Positions 19,055 through 27,903 of a DNA stretch of 64,000 nucleotides are shown in pieces. The stretch lies in contig JANQHI010000006.1 in assembly GCA_028282705.1 (NCBI GenBank), positions 110,814 to 174,813 on the forward strand, given 5' to 3'. Position numbers and translations under genes: made by a program. The stretch is from Prolixibacteraceae bacterium (GTDB lineage: Bacteria > Bacteroidota > Bacteroidia > Bacteroidales > Prolixibacteraceae). A model generated the notes under the pieces. It did no database searches. It was not told where the DNA came from and was given only the letters and a program-made list of their open reading frames with translations. Numbering within the stretch: position 1 is the first letter of the stretch; each line of letters starts with the position of its first letter.

Positions 19055-21034
19055 TTAAATTGTAAAGAAAAAAGTTGTTCCCTCACCAATTTCACTTTCT
19101 GCCCAAATCCTGCCTTTGTGCCTGTTGATAATCCTTTGTGCTGTTGCTAATCCAATACCTGTCCCAGTAAACTCATTTTCAGGGTGCAATCTTCTGAATG
19201 GTTGGAATAATTGGTCATAATACTTCATATCAAAGCCAACACCATTATCTTTTATAAAAATAATGATTTCATCCTTGCCAGCTTTCGAGTCTAATGCGAT
19301 TTTTGTTTCATCCTGCCTACTGCAAAACTTCCAGGCATTTTCAAGCAAATTACGCAAAAAGATTTCCATCAGCGTTTCATCGGCTTTAACATGCAGGTTT
19401 TTCTTTATTGAAAAATTTATTTTCCTGGAAGGGTCACTTTCTGTTAGTTCTTTTAATATATTGGTTACAATTTCCGAAATATTGATCTCTTTGGGTATAA
19501 TTTTCCTGCGGCTGATTTTTGAAAGGTTCAATATATCATTAATCAGTTCAGACATATGTTGGCTTGAAGCTCGTATCCTTTTAAGGTAATGAATTCCTTT
19601 TTCATCAAGTTGAGAAGAATAATTCTCAAGCAGGGCATTGCTAAATCCATTCATGCGGTTAAGAGGAGCCCTTAAATCATGAGAAACTGAATATGAAAAG
19701 GCTTCCAATTCTTTGTTCACTGCGTCTAGCTTTTTGTTGGCTGCTTCCAGGTCAGCCCTTGTTTCATTTATATCTTCAAGGAGAAAAGTAAGTGCCATTT
19801 GTGAATCATGGAGTTTTTTTGACTGGTCCTCAATTTCTTTTGTCCTTTTTTTGACCAGTTCCTCCAGGTTTTCGCGGTTGTTTTGCAACTCTGCCTCAAC
19901 CAACTGTTGGTTAGTAATATTTTGCACCATTGATAAGGCACCTATAATATTTCCATTACCATCTTTAAGTGGGGTGTTTGACCAATGGCAAGTAATACAT
20001 TCACCACTTTTTGTAAGGTTATCATTTATGTTATGTGCTGTTTGGTCACCTTGTAGCAACCTTTCCCAAATTAAATTAATTTCATCCTGCATATCCTGAG
20101 GAACCAAATAGTCAAAAGGGTGAACTCCAATTATTTCCTCTTTTGTGTACCCAAAGATTTCTTCAGCAGCAGGATTCCATGATTGGATTTTGAAGTTCTT
20201 ATCCCAAACAATCATTCCAATTGGCATCCTGTTTATTTGGAGTTCCAGGCGCTCCTTTAACTGCCTGTTCTCTTCTTCTGATTTTATCCTGGAGTCAATG
20301 TCACGGCTAACTCCAAGGAAATACATGAAATTATTGTTCTCATCGAAGATTGGTTTTACATTTACCTCGGTCCAAACAGTGGAGCCATCTTTACAAGGTT
20401 GTTCAACTTGAAAAGCTTTTAGGTCAACTTTGTTCCCTTTGGCCAGTTCTGAGTAAAACTCTTCAATCATTCCATAAACAAGAGGTAATGATGAAGGACA
20501 TACTATTTCTTCCATTTTTTGGTTCATAACTTCTTCAGGGGTATAACCTCTTAATTGAGAGACAGATTGGCTGATATAAGTAATTTTTTCATCAGGAGAG
20601 AGTATCCAGATGGCATCATGCAAGTTTTCAGTAATCAACTTGTGCCTTTCCTCGCTTTGCTTTAATTTCTCATAAACTTCAATTTTATCTGAGATGTCAC
20701 GAATTATGGACATTAAGTGGGGTTTATTATTGAAAGTTACTAAAGAACCATCTACTTCTGCATTAAAAATTGTCCCATCTTTTTTTACTTCAATGGTTTC
20801 ACTTTTGGAAAAGCCAGATGAATTAACCTCTTTAAAAAATTTTTCAAAAACAGGGTGGAAATTAGGGTGGGTCAAATTCTTGGCATTCATCCCAATCATT
20901 TCCTTTTTGGTATAGCCATATGTTTCAAAAGCCCTATTGTTTGCCATTTTAATGGTTGCTTTGAAATCTAAAATGACCACACAGTCTCTTGAAAGCTCAA
21001 AAATTTGTTTATAAATATTTTCCTCTTCACTCAT
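19055..21034 (-). CDS. Multi-PAS sensor histidine kinase
   Basis: A soluble kinase of 659 residues from the ATG at 21034; the frame is open to a TTG at 21058. It has three PAS domains (about 5-120, 125-255 and 260-385, several with the closing PAC signature such as GVSRDID), then a coiled coil (KKRTKEIEDQSKKLHDSQ and following), a HisKA with His452 in SYSVSHDLRAPLNRMNG, and an HATPase (LLENAWKF, DNGVGFDM, GTGIGLATAQRI). The HDLRAPL motif is of the bacteriophytochrome/PAS-kinase class. It has no receiver of its own. The receivers of the adjacent hybrid kinase are plausible partners. Confidence 0.9.
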   Translation of the reverse strand: MSEEENIYKQIFELSRDCVVILDFKATIKMANNRAFETYGYTKKEMIGMNAKNLTHPNFHPVFEKFFKEVNSSGFSKSETIEVKKDGTIFNAEVDGSLVTFNNKPHLMSIIRDISDKIEVYEKLKQSEERHKLITENLHDAIWILSPDEKITYISQSVSQLRGYTPEEVMNQKMEEIVCPSSLPLVYGMIEEFYSELAKGNKVDLKAFQVEQPCKDGSTVWTEVNVKPIFDENNNFMYFLGVSRDIDSRIKSEEENRQLKERLELQINRMPIGMIVWDKNFKIQSWNPAAEEIFGYTKEEIIGVHPFDYLVPQDMQDEINLIWERLLQGDQTAHNINDNLTKSGECITCHWSNTPLKDGNGNIIGALSMVQNITNQQLVEAELQNNRENLEELVKKRTKEIEDQSKKLHDSQMALTFLLEDINETRADLEAANKKLDAVNKELEAFSYSVSHDLRAPLNRMNGFSNALLENYSSQLDEKGIHYLKRIRASSQHMSELINDILNLSKISRRKIIPKEINISEIVTNILKELTESDPSRKINFSIKKNLHVKADETLMEIFLRNLLENAWKFCSRQDETKIALDSKAGKDEIIIFIKDNGVGFDMKYYDQLFQPFRRLHPENEFTGTGIGLATAQRIINRHKGRIWAESEIGEGTTFFFTI

Positions 21035-21081
21035 TAAACGTGCATGAATTTTTTGCAAATTGAATATTTTCTTTTACTCTA

Positions 21082-22518
21082 TTATTGTTCAATCATTTTT
21101 TCGAGTTGGGTTATTCTGGTGCGCAATTCTTTAATCCTGAATTCCCTTCCCACAAAAAGGTCATTGAATTTTTCAAGCTTTGAGTTTTTTCCCATTAGCT
21201 CTTTATTTTTATCAATTAACTCTTGTGTCCTTTCTTCAATTTTTCCTTCAAGGTTTTCTTTTAATGCCCTTAATTCTTCTTCAGCTTTTTTTCGTTTGGA
21301 AATGTCTATAACCACGCCAATAGTGCCTGACAAGCTCCCTTCCCTAAATAAGGGGTGAAGCGTAAAAAATACATTTAAAGAAGTTCCATCTTTTCTCATC
21401 AATTTGGTTTCTCCTGCATAACCTTTATTCTTTGAAGCAATAATGGTTTGCATCCGTTTAAAATTTTCCTCGTCTCCAGGGAAATGGATTATACTTACTT
21501 CTTTTCCAATTACTTCATCTTTTTTGAACCCCAAAATATTTTCAGAGCCAGGGCTAAACTCAAGTATTTTGGAATTTTTCCCTTCAAGGTCAGTAATTAT
21601 AAAGCCAACATTTTTTGCTGCACTAAATATAGATTTTATATCTTGGTCCTTCTCAGTGTATTGTTTAAACCATTTACGTTTTTCACAGATCATTTTATTT
21701 AAATTTTCACCAATTGATTTAAGCTCATTATAGTACAATAATTCAATATCAATTAGGTCATTTGTTGAGGCTGCTGTATTTAAAAAACCATTGATCAGTT
21801 TTACCTGTTTATGAAGCCTATTATTAATATTCCTAATCAGTAAAAAACTAAGTAATGCCATAGCAGAAATTATTGAGATGAGAAGGATCAGCCCATTTTG
21901 TGAAGAAGTCCTAAAACCCTCTTGCATCAATTGAAAATCCAGTGTTGGTTCATGTTTATAAATCCCGGCTCCTATAATCCATCCCCACTCATGATAGCCT
22001 TTCAGGTACGAAATTTTTGGTTCAGGAATTTGTGAGTCCATCTTTTTGAACAAGTATTCCATAAATTTACCACCTGGTGTATCATATGCTTCTTTTTCAA
22101 TGTCAAATAGCCTTAACCCATTGGGGTCAGTAAGGTTAGTCAGGTCTTTTTCCCCTGATACTTTTTCCCCATCAAAAATGAGTGCTTGGCCGTCATATTG
22201 GTTAATAAACAAGTAACCGCCATATTTCAAACGAATATCAGCTAAAATAGTAAGTACCTCTTCTTTTACTTCACTTTCACTTTCATCGTGTTTTAATCTT
22301 CTGATCGAATTTATGATACCAATTGCTTTGGAAACTTCTTCAACTAGGTACTCTTTTTGTTCTGTATTGTACCTTTTGGTTAGTTCTTTGGTTTGGTTCT
22401 TCATGGATTGGTTTTCCTGAATAAACCATATCAGAGCAAATAAAATAATTGTTATTGCAAGTGTTGAAGCCAGGGAATATGATACCCCTTTTTTTAAACT
22501 AATATTACGTTTGGCCAT
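21082..22518 (-). CDS. Cache-PAS sensory protein without a kinase domain
   Basis: A 478-residue protein. After an N-terminal membrane helix (LASTLAITIILFALIWF) comes a periplasmic Cache-type sensor (about 40-200, with the YHEWGWIIGAGIY motif), a second membrane helix (LILLISIISAMALLSFLLI), a PAS domain (about 300-420) and a C-terminal coiled coil ending in NDLFVGREFRIKELR. No kinase, cyclase or methyl-accepting region is present, so the output is probably protein-protein contact with a kinase of the cluster. The last 20 residues match tails in two neighbouring proteins. The next gene downstream starts 47 bases after the stop. Confidence 0.85.
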   Translation of the reverse strand: MAKRNISLKKGVSYSLASTLAITIILFALIWFIQENQSMKNQTKELTKRYNTEQKEYLVEEVSKAIGIINSIRRLKHDESESEVKEEVLTILADIRLKYGGYLFINQYDGQALIFDGEKVSGEKDLTNLTDPNGLRLFDIEKEAYDTPGGKFMEYLFKKMDSQIPEPKISYLKGYHEWGWIIGAGIYKHEPTLDFQLMQEGFRTSSQNGLILLISIISAMALLSFLLIRNINNRLHKQVKLINGFLNTAASTNDLIDIELLYYNELKSIGENLNKMICEKRKWFKQYTEKDQDIKSIFSAAKNVGFIITDLEGKNSKILEFSPGSENILGFKKDEVIGKEVSIIHFPGDEENFKRMQTIIASKNKGYAGETKLMRKDGTSLNVFFTLHPLFREGSLSGTIGVVIDISKRKKAEEELRALKENLEGKIEERTQELIDKNKELMGKNSKLEKFNDLFVGREFRIKELRTRITQLEKMIEQ

Positions 22519-22528
22519 CTTTTTTTAT

Positions 22529-23470
22529 TTATTTATCCTGAATTTTCTTTTCTAATTCTAAAACCTTTTCTTTTAATTCTTTGATCCTGAATTCCCTTCC
22601 AACAAAAAGGGTATTCATCCTTTCCAACTCTTCATTTTTCTCTTCCAATTCTTATGTCCTTTTCTTTACTTCAGCCTCAAGGTTATCTTTATAATTATTC
22701 AACTCAACTTGTGCCAGTTGCCTTTTTTTCTCAAAAAATTGCACCCTGCTATTTCCATAACTGGCCAATGAAATACCTAAAAAGTAGAGGATTACATGTA
22801 ATAAAATTATATTAGTGGTATTTTTTTTGGCTATTTGCTTGAAATCAGCCAATGGTACTGAAATCCTGATACCACCCCTTATATCCCCAGTTTTGTATCC
22901 TTGTCCCCCATGGCATTTAAGGCAGTTTTCAGTAGCAAACAATGGTTTCATAAAATTGAGGTATTCATCTCCTTCAATGGTTTCCACAGAAAATACTTCT
23001 GGGTTACCTTGACTTAAAAGGGTCAAGGCATTTTTTTCCCAGTTGTTAGGATAATTTTCTGGTCTGATAGGATTTAAACTGGTTATGTGGGAAATAATGC
23101 CAAATTCATCTCTGTGTAGTTCGTGTACCTGCCTTGTCATGTAAGCTGGGTTCACTAATGTAAGTAACTTGCCATTGGGCGTGACAATATCTCGCTCATC
23201 AACCTTGAGGTAGGGGTTGGGTTGGGTAATTTCGGTAACAGGGGCATAAACACCCCCATGCATGCTATTCCAATACCTGTAAATAACATCTTTCTGAAAA
23301 GAAGCCTTTGCCTGGATAAGGGCATAATTCCTTATGTTGGTGTTTTCAATGTAAATATATCCTACTAAAGAACTTATAATAATTAATGTCCATAAAACCA
23401 CCAGCATCCAATAAAAAAAACTAAGCCTCTTTTTTAAACCAAAGAATAAATCCTGCCTACTTCTTACCAT
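22529..23470 (-). pseudogene. Tll0287-like c-heme sensor gene, C-terminal tail cut off by an in-frame TAA
   Basis: From ATG at 23470 the frame encodes 272 residues to a TAA at 22652-22654. It has a membrane helix (FYWMLVVLWTLIIISSLVGYIYI), a Tll0287/DUF3365-like periplasmic domain with a c-type heme site CLKCH (about residue 190) and GDIRGGIRISVP, a second membrane helix and the start of a coiled coil ending KKRT. The same frame continues past the TAA for 40 codons to a second TAA at 22529-22531. Those codons encode ELEEKNEELERMN followed by LFVGREFRIKEL, the tail of both flanking genes, where RT is followed by Q. A single CAA-to-TAA change explains this. Heme sensing may survive without the tail. 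Confidence 0.8.
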
Positions 23471-24050
23471 CCTCCTTTATTTTTGATTTTAAATTTGTTA
23501 ATTCTTTTTTCAATTCTTTTATCCTGAATTCCCTCCCAACAAATAATTCATTGTACTTTTCAAGCTCCTTATTTTTAGCTATTAATTCGGCATTTTTTGT
23601 TTCAAGTTCCTGTGTCCTTTTTTTTATTAAATCTTCAAGATGATGGCTGTACTTATGTAGTTTTTTGTCTAATTCTTTTTGTTTAGTGATATCACTAAAA
23701 ACCCAAACCCTTCCTGCAATTTTACCATTGATAACCAATGGGCTTGAAGTCCTGTTAAAGGTTCTTCCATCTTTAAAATCAAGGTAATCCAGATCTTGTT
23801 CCATGCTATTATAAAGTTGCCTTACCTTTGTTAAGAATGATTCAGGGTTAGATAATTGGCTAAGCACATAATCCAATAATTTTTGGTCATCATTGGTTTT
23901 TAGCAGTTCTTCAGGGATTTTCCACATCTTGGCAAATTGGTTGTTTGCATGCAGGACATTACCTTGTTTGCCAACAATAAGTATCCCATCTCCTACAGAT
24001 TCAAGGGTAGCTTGGAAAATCGTTTCTTTCAAATGTGCATCTTTTACCAT
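23457..24050 (-). CDS. PAS-coiled-coil protein without a kinase domain
   Basis: A 197-residue cytoplasmic protein. A PAS domain (about 5-130; GILIVGKQGNVLHANNQF at the start, VWVFSDITKQKEL at the end) is followed by a coiled coil and the tail NELFVGREFRIKELKKEL. There is no catalytic domain. Its 3' end overlaps the heme-protein gene by 14 bases, and it is the first gene of the minus-strand sensory cluster. I infer that it feeds signals to the PAS kinase or hybrid kinase through the shared tail. Confidence 0.82.
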   Translation of the reverse strand: MVKDAHLKETIFQATLESVGDGILIVGKQGNVLHANNQFAKMWKIPEELLKTNDDQKLLDYVLSQLSNPESFLTKVRQLYNSMEQDLDYLDFKDGRTFNRTSSPLVINGKIAGRVWVFSDITKQKELDKKLHKYSHHLEDLIKKRTQELETKNAELIAKNKELEKYNELFVGREFRIKELKKELTNLKSKIKEDGKK

Positions 24051-24482
24051 GTTATTTTTGACCTGAAAAGAGTTTTTATATCAAGAATTAACCTTCTGCC
24101 ATGTAAATCTCTTGTAATGTTTTAATTGTCCATATTAAAACAAAAACAGGGTTTTAATAAAAATATACTAAAATGTGATGCCAATAATTGAAATTTTAGC
24201 TTTACCAAAATTTTTTTGTAAAAGCCAAATACCAAAATTCTTTGGTTGGCCTTGAAATTATATCCATTTTATTAACCTCCAGTTTATCAGGGATTACTAT
24301 ACTTTGTAATTTAAGGGTTTTTCTTCAAAAGAAAAAGGGATAATCCATCACAGTTTCAACTATAAAGTGTTGAAAATCATTTAGTAAAATCAGATATTGG
24401 CTGTATTATCCTGTACCTCAGCGCATTAAATGGCTTGGAGACTTAGGTGAATGCTTTAAATGATAAATTAGTGTTTAGTAAT
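24051..24482. other. Gene-free spacer between sensory cluster and degenerate tRNA
   Basis: About 430 AT-rich bases. They should carry the promoter of the minus-strand sensory cluster near 24060-24130, but I see no convincing TAnnTTTG there. The open frame across 24443-24661 runs through the tRNA remnant and att site and is not a gene. Confidence 0.4.
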
Positions 24483-24555
24483 CCAGGTTTATTAATAGGG
24501 AACCTGGACTCTTCTGATCCAGAGTCAGACGTATTGCCAATTGCACCACAGGCCA
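24483..24555 (-). pseudogene. Degenerate tRNA-Gln (CTG anticodon)
   Basis: Read on the minus strand from 24555, the D arm and the anticodon arm are tRNA-Gln-like: stem TCTGA/TCAGA around loop CTCTGGA, anticodon CTG. The T stem (CCAGG/CCTGG) is present, but its loop is enlarged to about 15 bases. The sequence after the T arm cannot pair with the 5' acceptor strand TGGCCTG. It therefore lacks a 3' acceptor half and is probably non-functional. It lies just outside the left border of the integrated element, downstream of where the original tRNA-Gln(TTG) ended. Confidence 0.65.
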
Positions 24556-24575
24556 ATAAAAGGATGTAAAATAAT

Positions 24576-24603
24576 AAAAAAAGGAGCACAGACCATGTAC
24601 TCC
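24576..24603 (-). terminator. Rho-independent terminator of the original tRNA-Gln locus
   Basis: On the minus strand GGAGTACA and TGTGCTCC form an 8-bp stem (one G-T pair) around TGGTC, followed by seven T. It lies just downstream of the displaced tRNA-Gln 3' end at 24613-24625, so before the integration it would have ended the tRNA-Gln(TTG) transcript. Confidence 0.7.
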
Positions 24604-24612
24604 TTCTTCTTG

Positions 24613-24625
24613 GTTGACCCGCCAG
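24613..24625. repeat. Left attachment site (tRNA-Gln 3'-end repeat)
   Basis: GTTGACCCGCCAG is repeated exactly at 46756-46768, where it is the 3' end of tRNA-Gln. It marks the left border of the element. Reading the minus strand, this copy ends CGGGTCA-A-CCA, so the displaced host tRNA end had an encoded CCA that the copy now attached to the tRNA lacks. Confidence 0.75.
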
Positions 24626-24802
24626 TTCTCTAACCTTGTCATGTAAGTATAAACATTTCAAACAGTTACAGAATCAGTGGTCTTCATGTCCACCACTTGC
24701 TCCACCTCATGGGCTTCACTGATATTCTTTTAAATGAACTCGTTAGCACAAAATTAAGGATTTCTAATTAATTTTGAGAAATAGCAACCACATCTTTTTC
24801 AA

Positions 24803-25792
24803 ATGAACTCTACAAAAGAAAGTCCACTTCAATTTTTTTATGATTTCTTCCAGAAAGGAATTTATACACATAGGAATAAGTTCTTAAATCAAGACCCAAA
24901 CCTTTCATTAGCTGATATTGAAATTGTAGAAATTAATAAGGAAGCGGAGTATATAAAAACGAGAATCTTTGAAAGTGGTGAATGGATTTTGAGTATAGGT
25001 TATTATAAAGATGTTCTGGCCTCTACACTATCTGAGCAAGTGAAAATATCAATTGACATAATAAAGAGCCAAGTAAAAGAATTGTCAAGGGAAGGAAAGA
25101 GCTTTTATTTCTATTTGGATGCTGTGTTGGGTGATTTAAATGAAATCAGAGAGATAGTTAGCAAGTCACGAGTTTCAACTAAATATGGCTCATGTATAGG
25201 GTCAGTTTACAAAATCACGTCCTTTCTATTAAAAACTTATCCAAGTCATTTTGAGAAGAATGAATCACCTGTGATTATTGAAACTAAAACATGCAACATT
25301 GAAAAGAAAAGTCACAAAAACATTAAGGAAGCTCCAAATGTCAACAAGCCCCCAAAAGGGAATATTCTGGCGTTTAAATGGAAGGATGAAAATCCGATGA
25401 ACACAATTCTTTTATATGACTGCTTAAAGTCTGCTGCTATTAAAGTGGAAACAGATACTTTAAACAAGTTCAACAAGGCTTTTAGTGGCGAGGTTTTAAC
25501 AGAACCATTAAAAATAAAATGGATTCTTACAAAAAGTGGCAAACACGTAAAACCACCCTTGGTAAGAGTGTTTGACCTATTGATAAATAAGTTAGAACTA
25601 ATTGCACCAGTGGCAGGGAATACACAACTTGCAAGTAAATTGGAATACATATTTGTTGACCCAAATGGCAAGGCAATCAAAAACATAAAGTACGTTTATA
25701 AGAATAATGCAAAAACGGAACACCTAAGTCCTGTTGAAACAGAACTACTACAATCAATTGAAAACAAATTTCAAACTGACAAAAAATCCTAA
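24803..25792 (+). CDS. Hypothetical protein at left end of element
   Basis: A 329-residue soluble protein that I cannot assign. The N-terminal 150 residues are mostly helical and acidic. A basic low-complexity linker follows (about 165-190), then a C-terminal part (about 195-310, from FKWKDENPMNTILLYDCLKSAAIK) that resembles short uncharacterised proteins near integrase or RteC-like genes in Bacteroidota elements. No signal peptide or membrane segment is seen. It is the first gene inside the left border. Confidence 0.55.
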   Translation: MNSTKESPLQFFYDFFQKGIYTHRNKFLNQDPNLSLADIEIVEINKEAEYIKTRIFESGEWILSIGYYKDVLASTLSEQVKISIDIIKSQVKELSREGKSFYFYLDAVLGDLNEIREIVSKSRVSTKYGSCIGSVYKITSFLLKTYPSHFEKNESPVIIETKTCNIEKKSHKNIKEAPNVNKPPKGNILAFKWKDENPMNTILLYDCLKSAAIKVETDTLNKFNKAFSGEVLTEPLKIKWILTKSGKHVKPPLVRVFDLLINKLELIAPVAGNTQLASKLEYIFVDPNGKAIKNIKYVYKNNAKTEHLSPVETELLQSIENKFQTDKKS

Positions 25793-26038
25793 TTCAACAA
25801 GACATAATCTTTACAACCCTTAACATGTCAAATCCTTAATACTGTCAAAACCTTAAAGATGAAAATTAAGGTTTTTCCATGTATGCCAACTCATTCCCCT
25901 CTTTGCAGTTTTTTGCTTGAATACTCATGTAAATTAAGGATTTGGCGGGCATCTTTCCTGTATTAGAACATGCCAAGTGGCAAAAATTAAGTCTAACAAA
26001 AACTTCTGGTCACTTGGAGTTTAATAATTTTTTGGATT

Positions 26039-26341
26039 ATGAAAAGAGATAAATTACAGGAAATTGAAGAGAAGCTGAGAACAACCCGTGACCCCATTTT
26101 AAAAGAGGCATTGGAACTGTTTCTAACCATGTACACTTTGCTCCCCGGTACAAATCTTAATCAACCACAAGATAAATGGTTGGATGTGTCTGAAACTTGC
26201 AGGTACTTAAAAATAAGTACAAGGACCTTACAAAACTACCGCAATAAAGGAATGCTGCCTTTCTCTCAGATTGGTGCTAAAATTTATTTCAGGTTGGATG
26301 ACCTTAATGAGTTCATTGAAAGTCACATGAGAGACAATTAG
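26039..26341 (+). CDS. Helix-turn-helix DNA-binding protein (excisionase-like)
   Basis: A 100-residue protein. Residues about 48-95 (WLDVSETCRYLKISTRTLQNYRNKGMLPFSQIGAKIYF) form a winged helix-turn-helix of the MerR/Xis-like helix_turn_helix_17 type. In Bacteroidota elements such proteins sit beside replication and mobilization genes and can act as excision factors or transcription switches. It is 14 bases upstream of the helicase gene, so the two are probably one operon. Confidence 0.8.
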   Translation: MKRDKLQEIEEKLRTTRDPILKEALELFLTMYTLLPGTNLNQPQDKWLDVSETCRYLKISTRTLQNYRNKGMLPFSQIGAKIYFRLDDLNEFIESHMRDN

Positions 26342-26355
26342 AAAGGGGGCATAAT

Positions 26356-27816
26356 ATGAATCAGATAGGTAATGCAAACAGCACTGATGTTGAGAATGGT
26401 GAATATATAGTTTTTTGGAATGGCGAGGGGCAAATCAGCCCCCACCTCCTTTATGAATTCCTTGCAAGTAAAGGGATTGGACTTTATTACCCTGATGAAA
26501 AGAGGAAGAAAAACTCAGAACCTTTTATCGTGAAAACAGAAAACAACCTGGTTTCAGAAGTATCAGTTAGTTACATGCTTGGATTGGCTAAAGGGCATAT
26601 CCTTGAAGTAACTGCTGAAAGTGGGGAGAGTGGGGCAATTTTGGATTCACTCCACAGGAATACATCACTTTTTAGCGATAAGAACCTGAAACTATTGCCA
26701 ACCTTGAATTTGTATTTTATATCAGACACAAGGGATGCCGGGTACTTCTTTTTCACAAACGGGTTAGTTGAGGTTTCAACAGGGGCTATTACAATCCATA
26801 ACTACGAAGACTTTGATGGTTATATCTGGGAAAGTAGCATTATAAACCTTGCCTTTAAACTAACAGGTACAACCCAGCTATTAAATTTATGCAACTTTAT
26901 GCAATTCTTGAAGGATTTAACAAGAGTGAAAGATGAAGGGCAATCATTAATCCGTTTAAAATCTTTGTCATCAGCAATAGGCTACCTCCTGCATAAATAT
27001 AAGGATGGCACAACCACCAAAGCAATCATTTTGATGGACATGTTTGTTAATGGGCTGCCAAATGGGGGGAGTGGGAAGACACTGCTTATGAATGCTGTTG
27101 GCAAAATAAGGAATTTGGCAATTATTGATGGAAAGAAATATGACCAGCGTGAATGGTTTGAGTTATCATCAGTTGAACTTGATACAGGTGTTATATTATT
27201 TGACGATGTAAAAAAGGATTTTGATTTTGAGCAAATCTTCGCATTGATGACCACTGGGTTATACAGGAGGAGGAAATATGAGAACAATGTTTTCATCCCC
27301 CATGAAAAAGCCCCTAAAGTAGCAATAACTACCAATTATGCCATCAATGGCGACAGCAATTCCTTTAAACGCAGGATGTGGGAATTTGAAGTGTCTGATA
27401 CCTATTCTGCTGAATATTCACCAAGGGATAAGTTCGGTAAAAATTTCTTTGACGATTGGTCTAAAAATGAATGGAATCTATTCTATAACACGATGTTGAG
27501 GTGCTTACAATTGTTCCTCAAAAATGGGTTAGTTGAGCCTGAACCTATCAATGTCAGGTACACTAAACTGGTGAACAGCACTTGTGAAGAATTTATTGAA
27601 TTTGCTAACCACCACATCAGGCTTGATATACAACTTGACAAGAAGGTATTATACCTGAATTTTTTAAAGGAATACCCGGAGTTCAAATTCCAGCTTAACC
27701 AGAGGACTTTTACCAACTGGTTGAGGGCTTGGGGTACTTACAACAAATATAAGATTGTTGAAGGGCATACAGGGAGTACCCGCTATATCCTATTCATTTT
27801 AAGTCCCAAAACCTAA
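26356..27816 (+). CDS. SF3-like helicase/replication protein
   Basis: A 486-residue protein with a P-loop ATPase at its centre: Walker A in GLPNGGSGKTLL (about residue 232), Walker B in GVILFDDV (about residue 278), and a sensor I-type ITTNY (about residue 318). This spacing fits superfamily 3/D5-like helicases of mobile elements. The C-terminal 100 residues resemble a winged-helix domain (NQRTFTNWLRAW). It probably unwinds the element's origin and works with the primase encoded next. Confidence 0.75.
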   Translation: MNQIGNANSTDVENGEYIVFWNGEGQISPHLLYEFLASKGIGLYYPDEKRKKNSEPFIVKTENNLVSEVSVSYMLGLAKGHILEVTAESGESGAILDSLHRNTSLFSDKNLKLLPTLNLYFISDTRDAGYFFFTNGLVEVSTGAITIHNYEDFDGYIWESSIINLAFKLTGTTQLLNLCNFMQFLKDLTRVKDEGQSLIRLKSLSSAIGYLLHKYKDGTTTKAIILMDMFVNGLPNGGSGKTLLMNAVGKIRNLAIIDGKKYDQREWFELSSVELDTGVILFDDVKKDFDFEQIFALMTTGLYRRRKYENNVFIPHEKAPKVAITTNYAINGDSNSFKRRMWEFEVSDTYSAEYSPRDKFGKNFFDDWSKNEWNLFYNTMLRCLQLFLKNGLVEPEPINVRYTKLVNSTCEEFIEFANHHIRLDIQLDKKVLYLNFLKEYPEFKFQLNQRTFTNWLRAWGTYNKYKIVEGHTGSTRYILFILSPKT

Positions 27817-27903
27817 TGCCCAACTGAAAAACCACCTATAAGCCCTGCCAACCTTGGATTTGGGCTTATGGTTTTTACAATTACAAAAAACAAAATTAGC
27901 ACT

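Noticed and set aside
24443..24661. Open frame on the minus strand across the tRNA remnant and attachment site
   Set aside because: It reads through the tRNA-Gln remnant, the terminator and the repeat, so it is a by-product of RNA-gene sequence.
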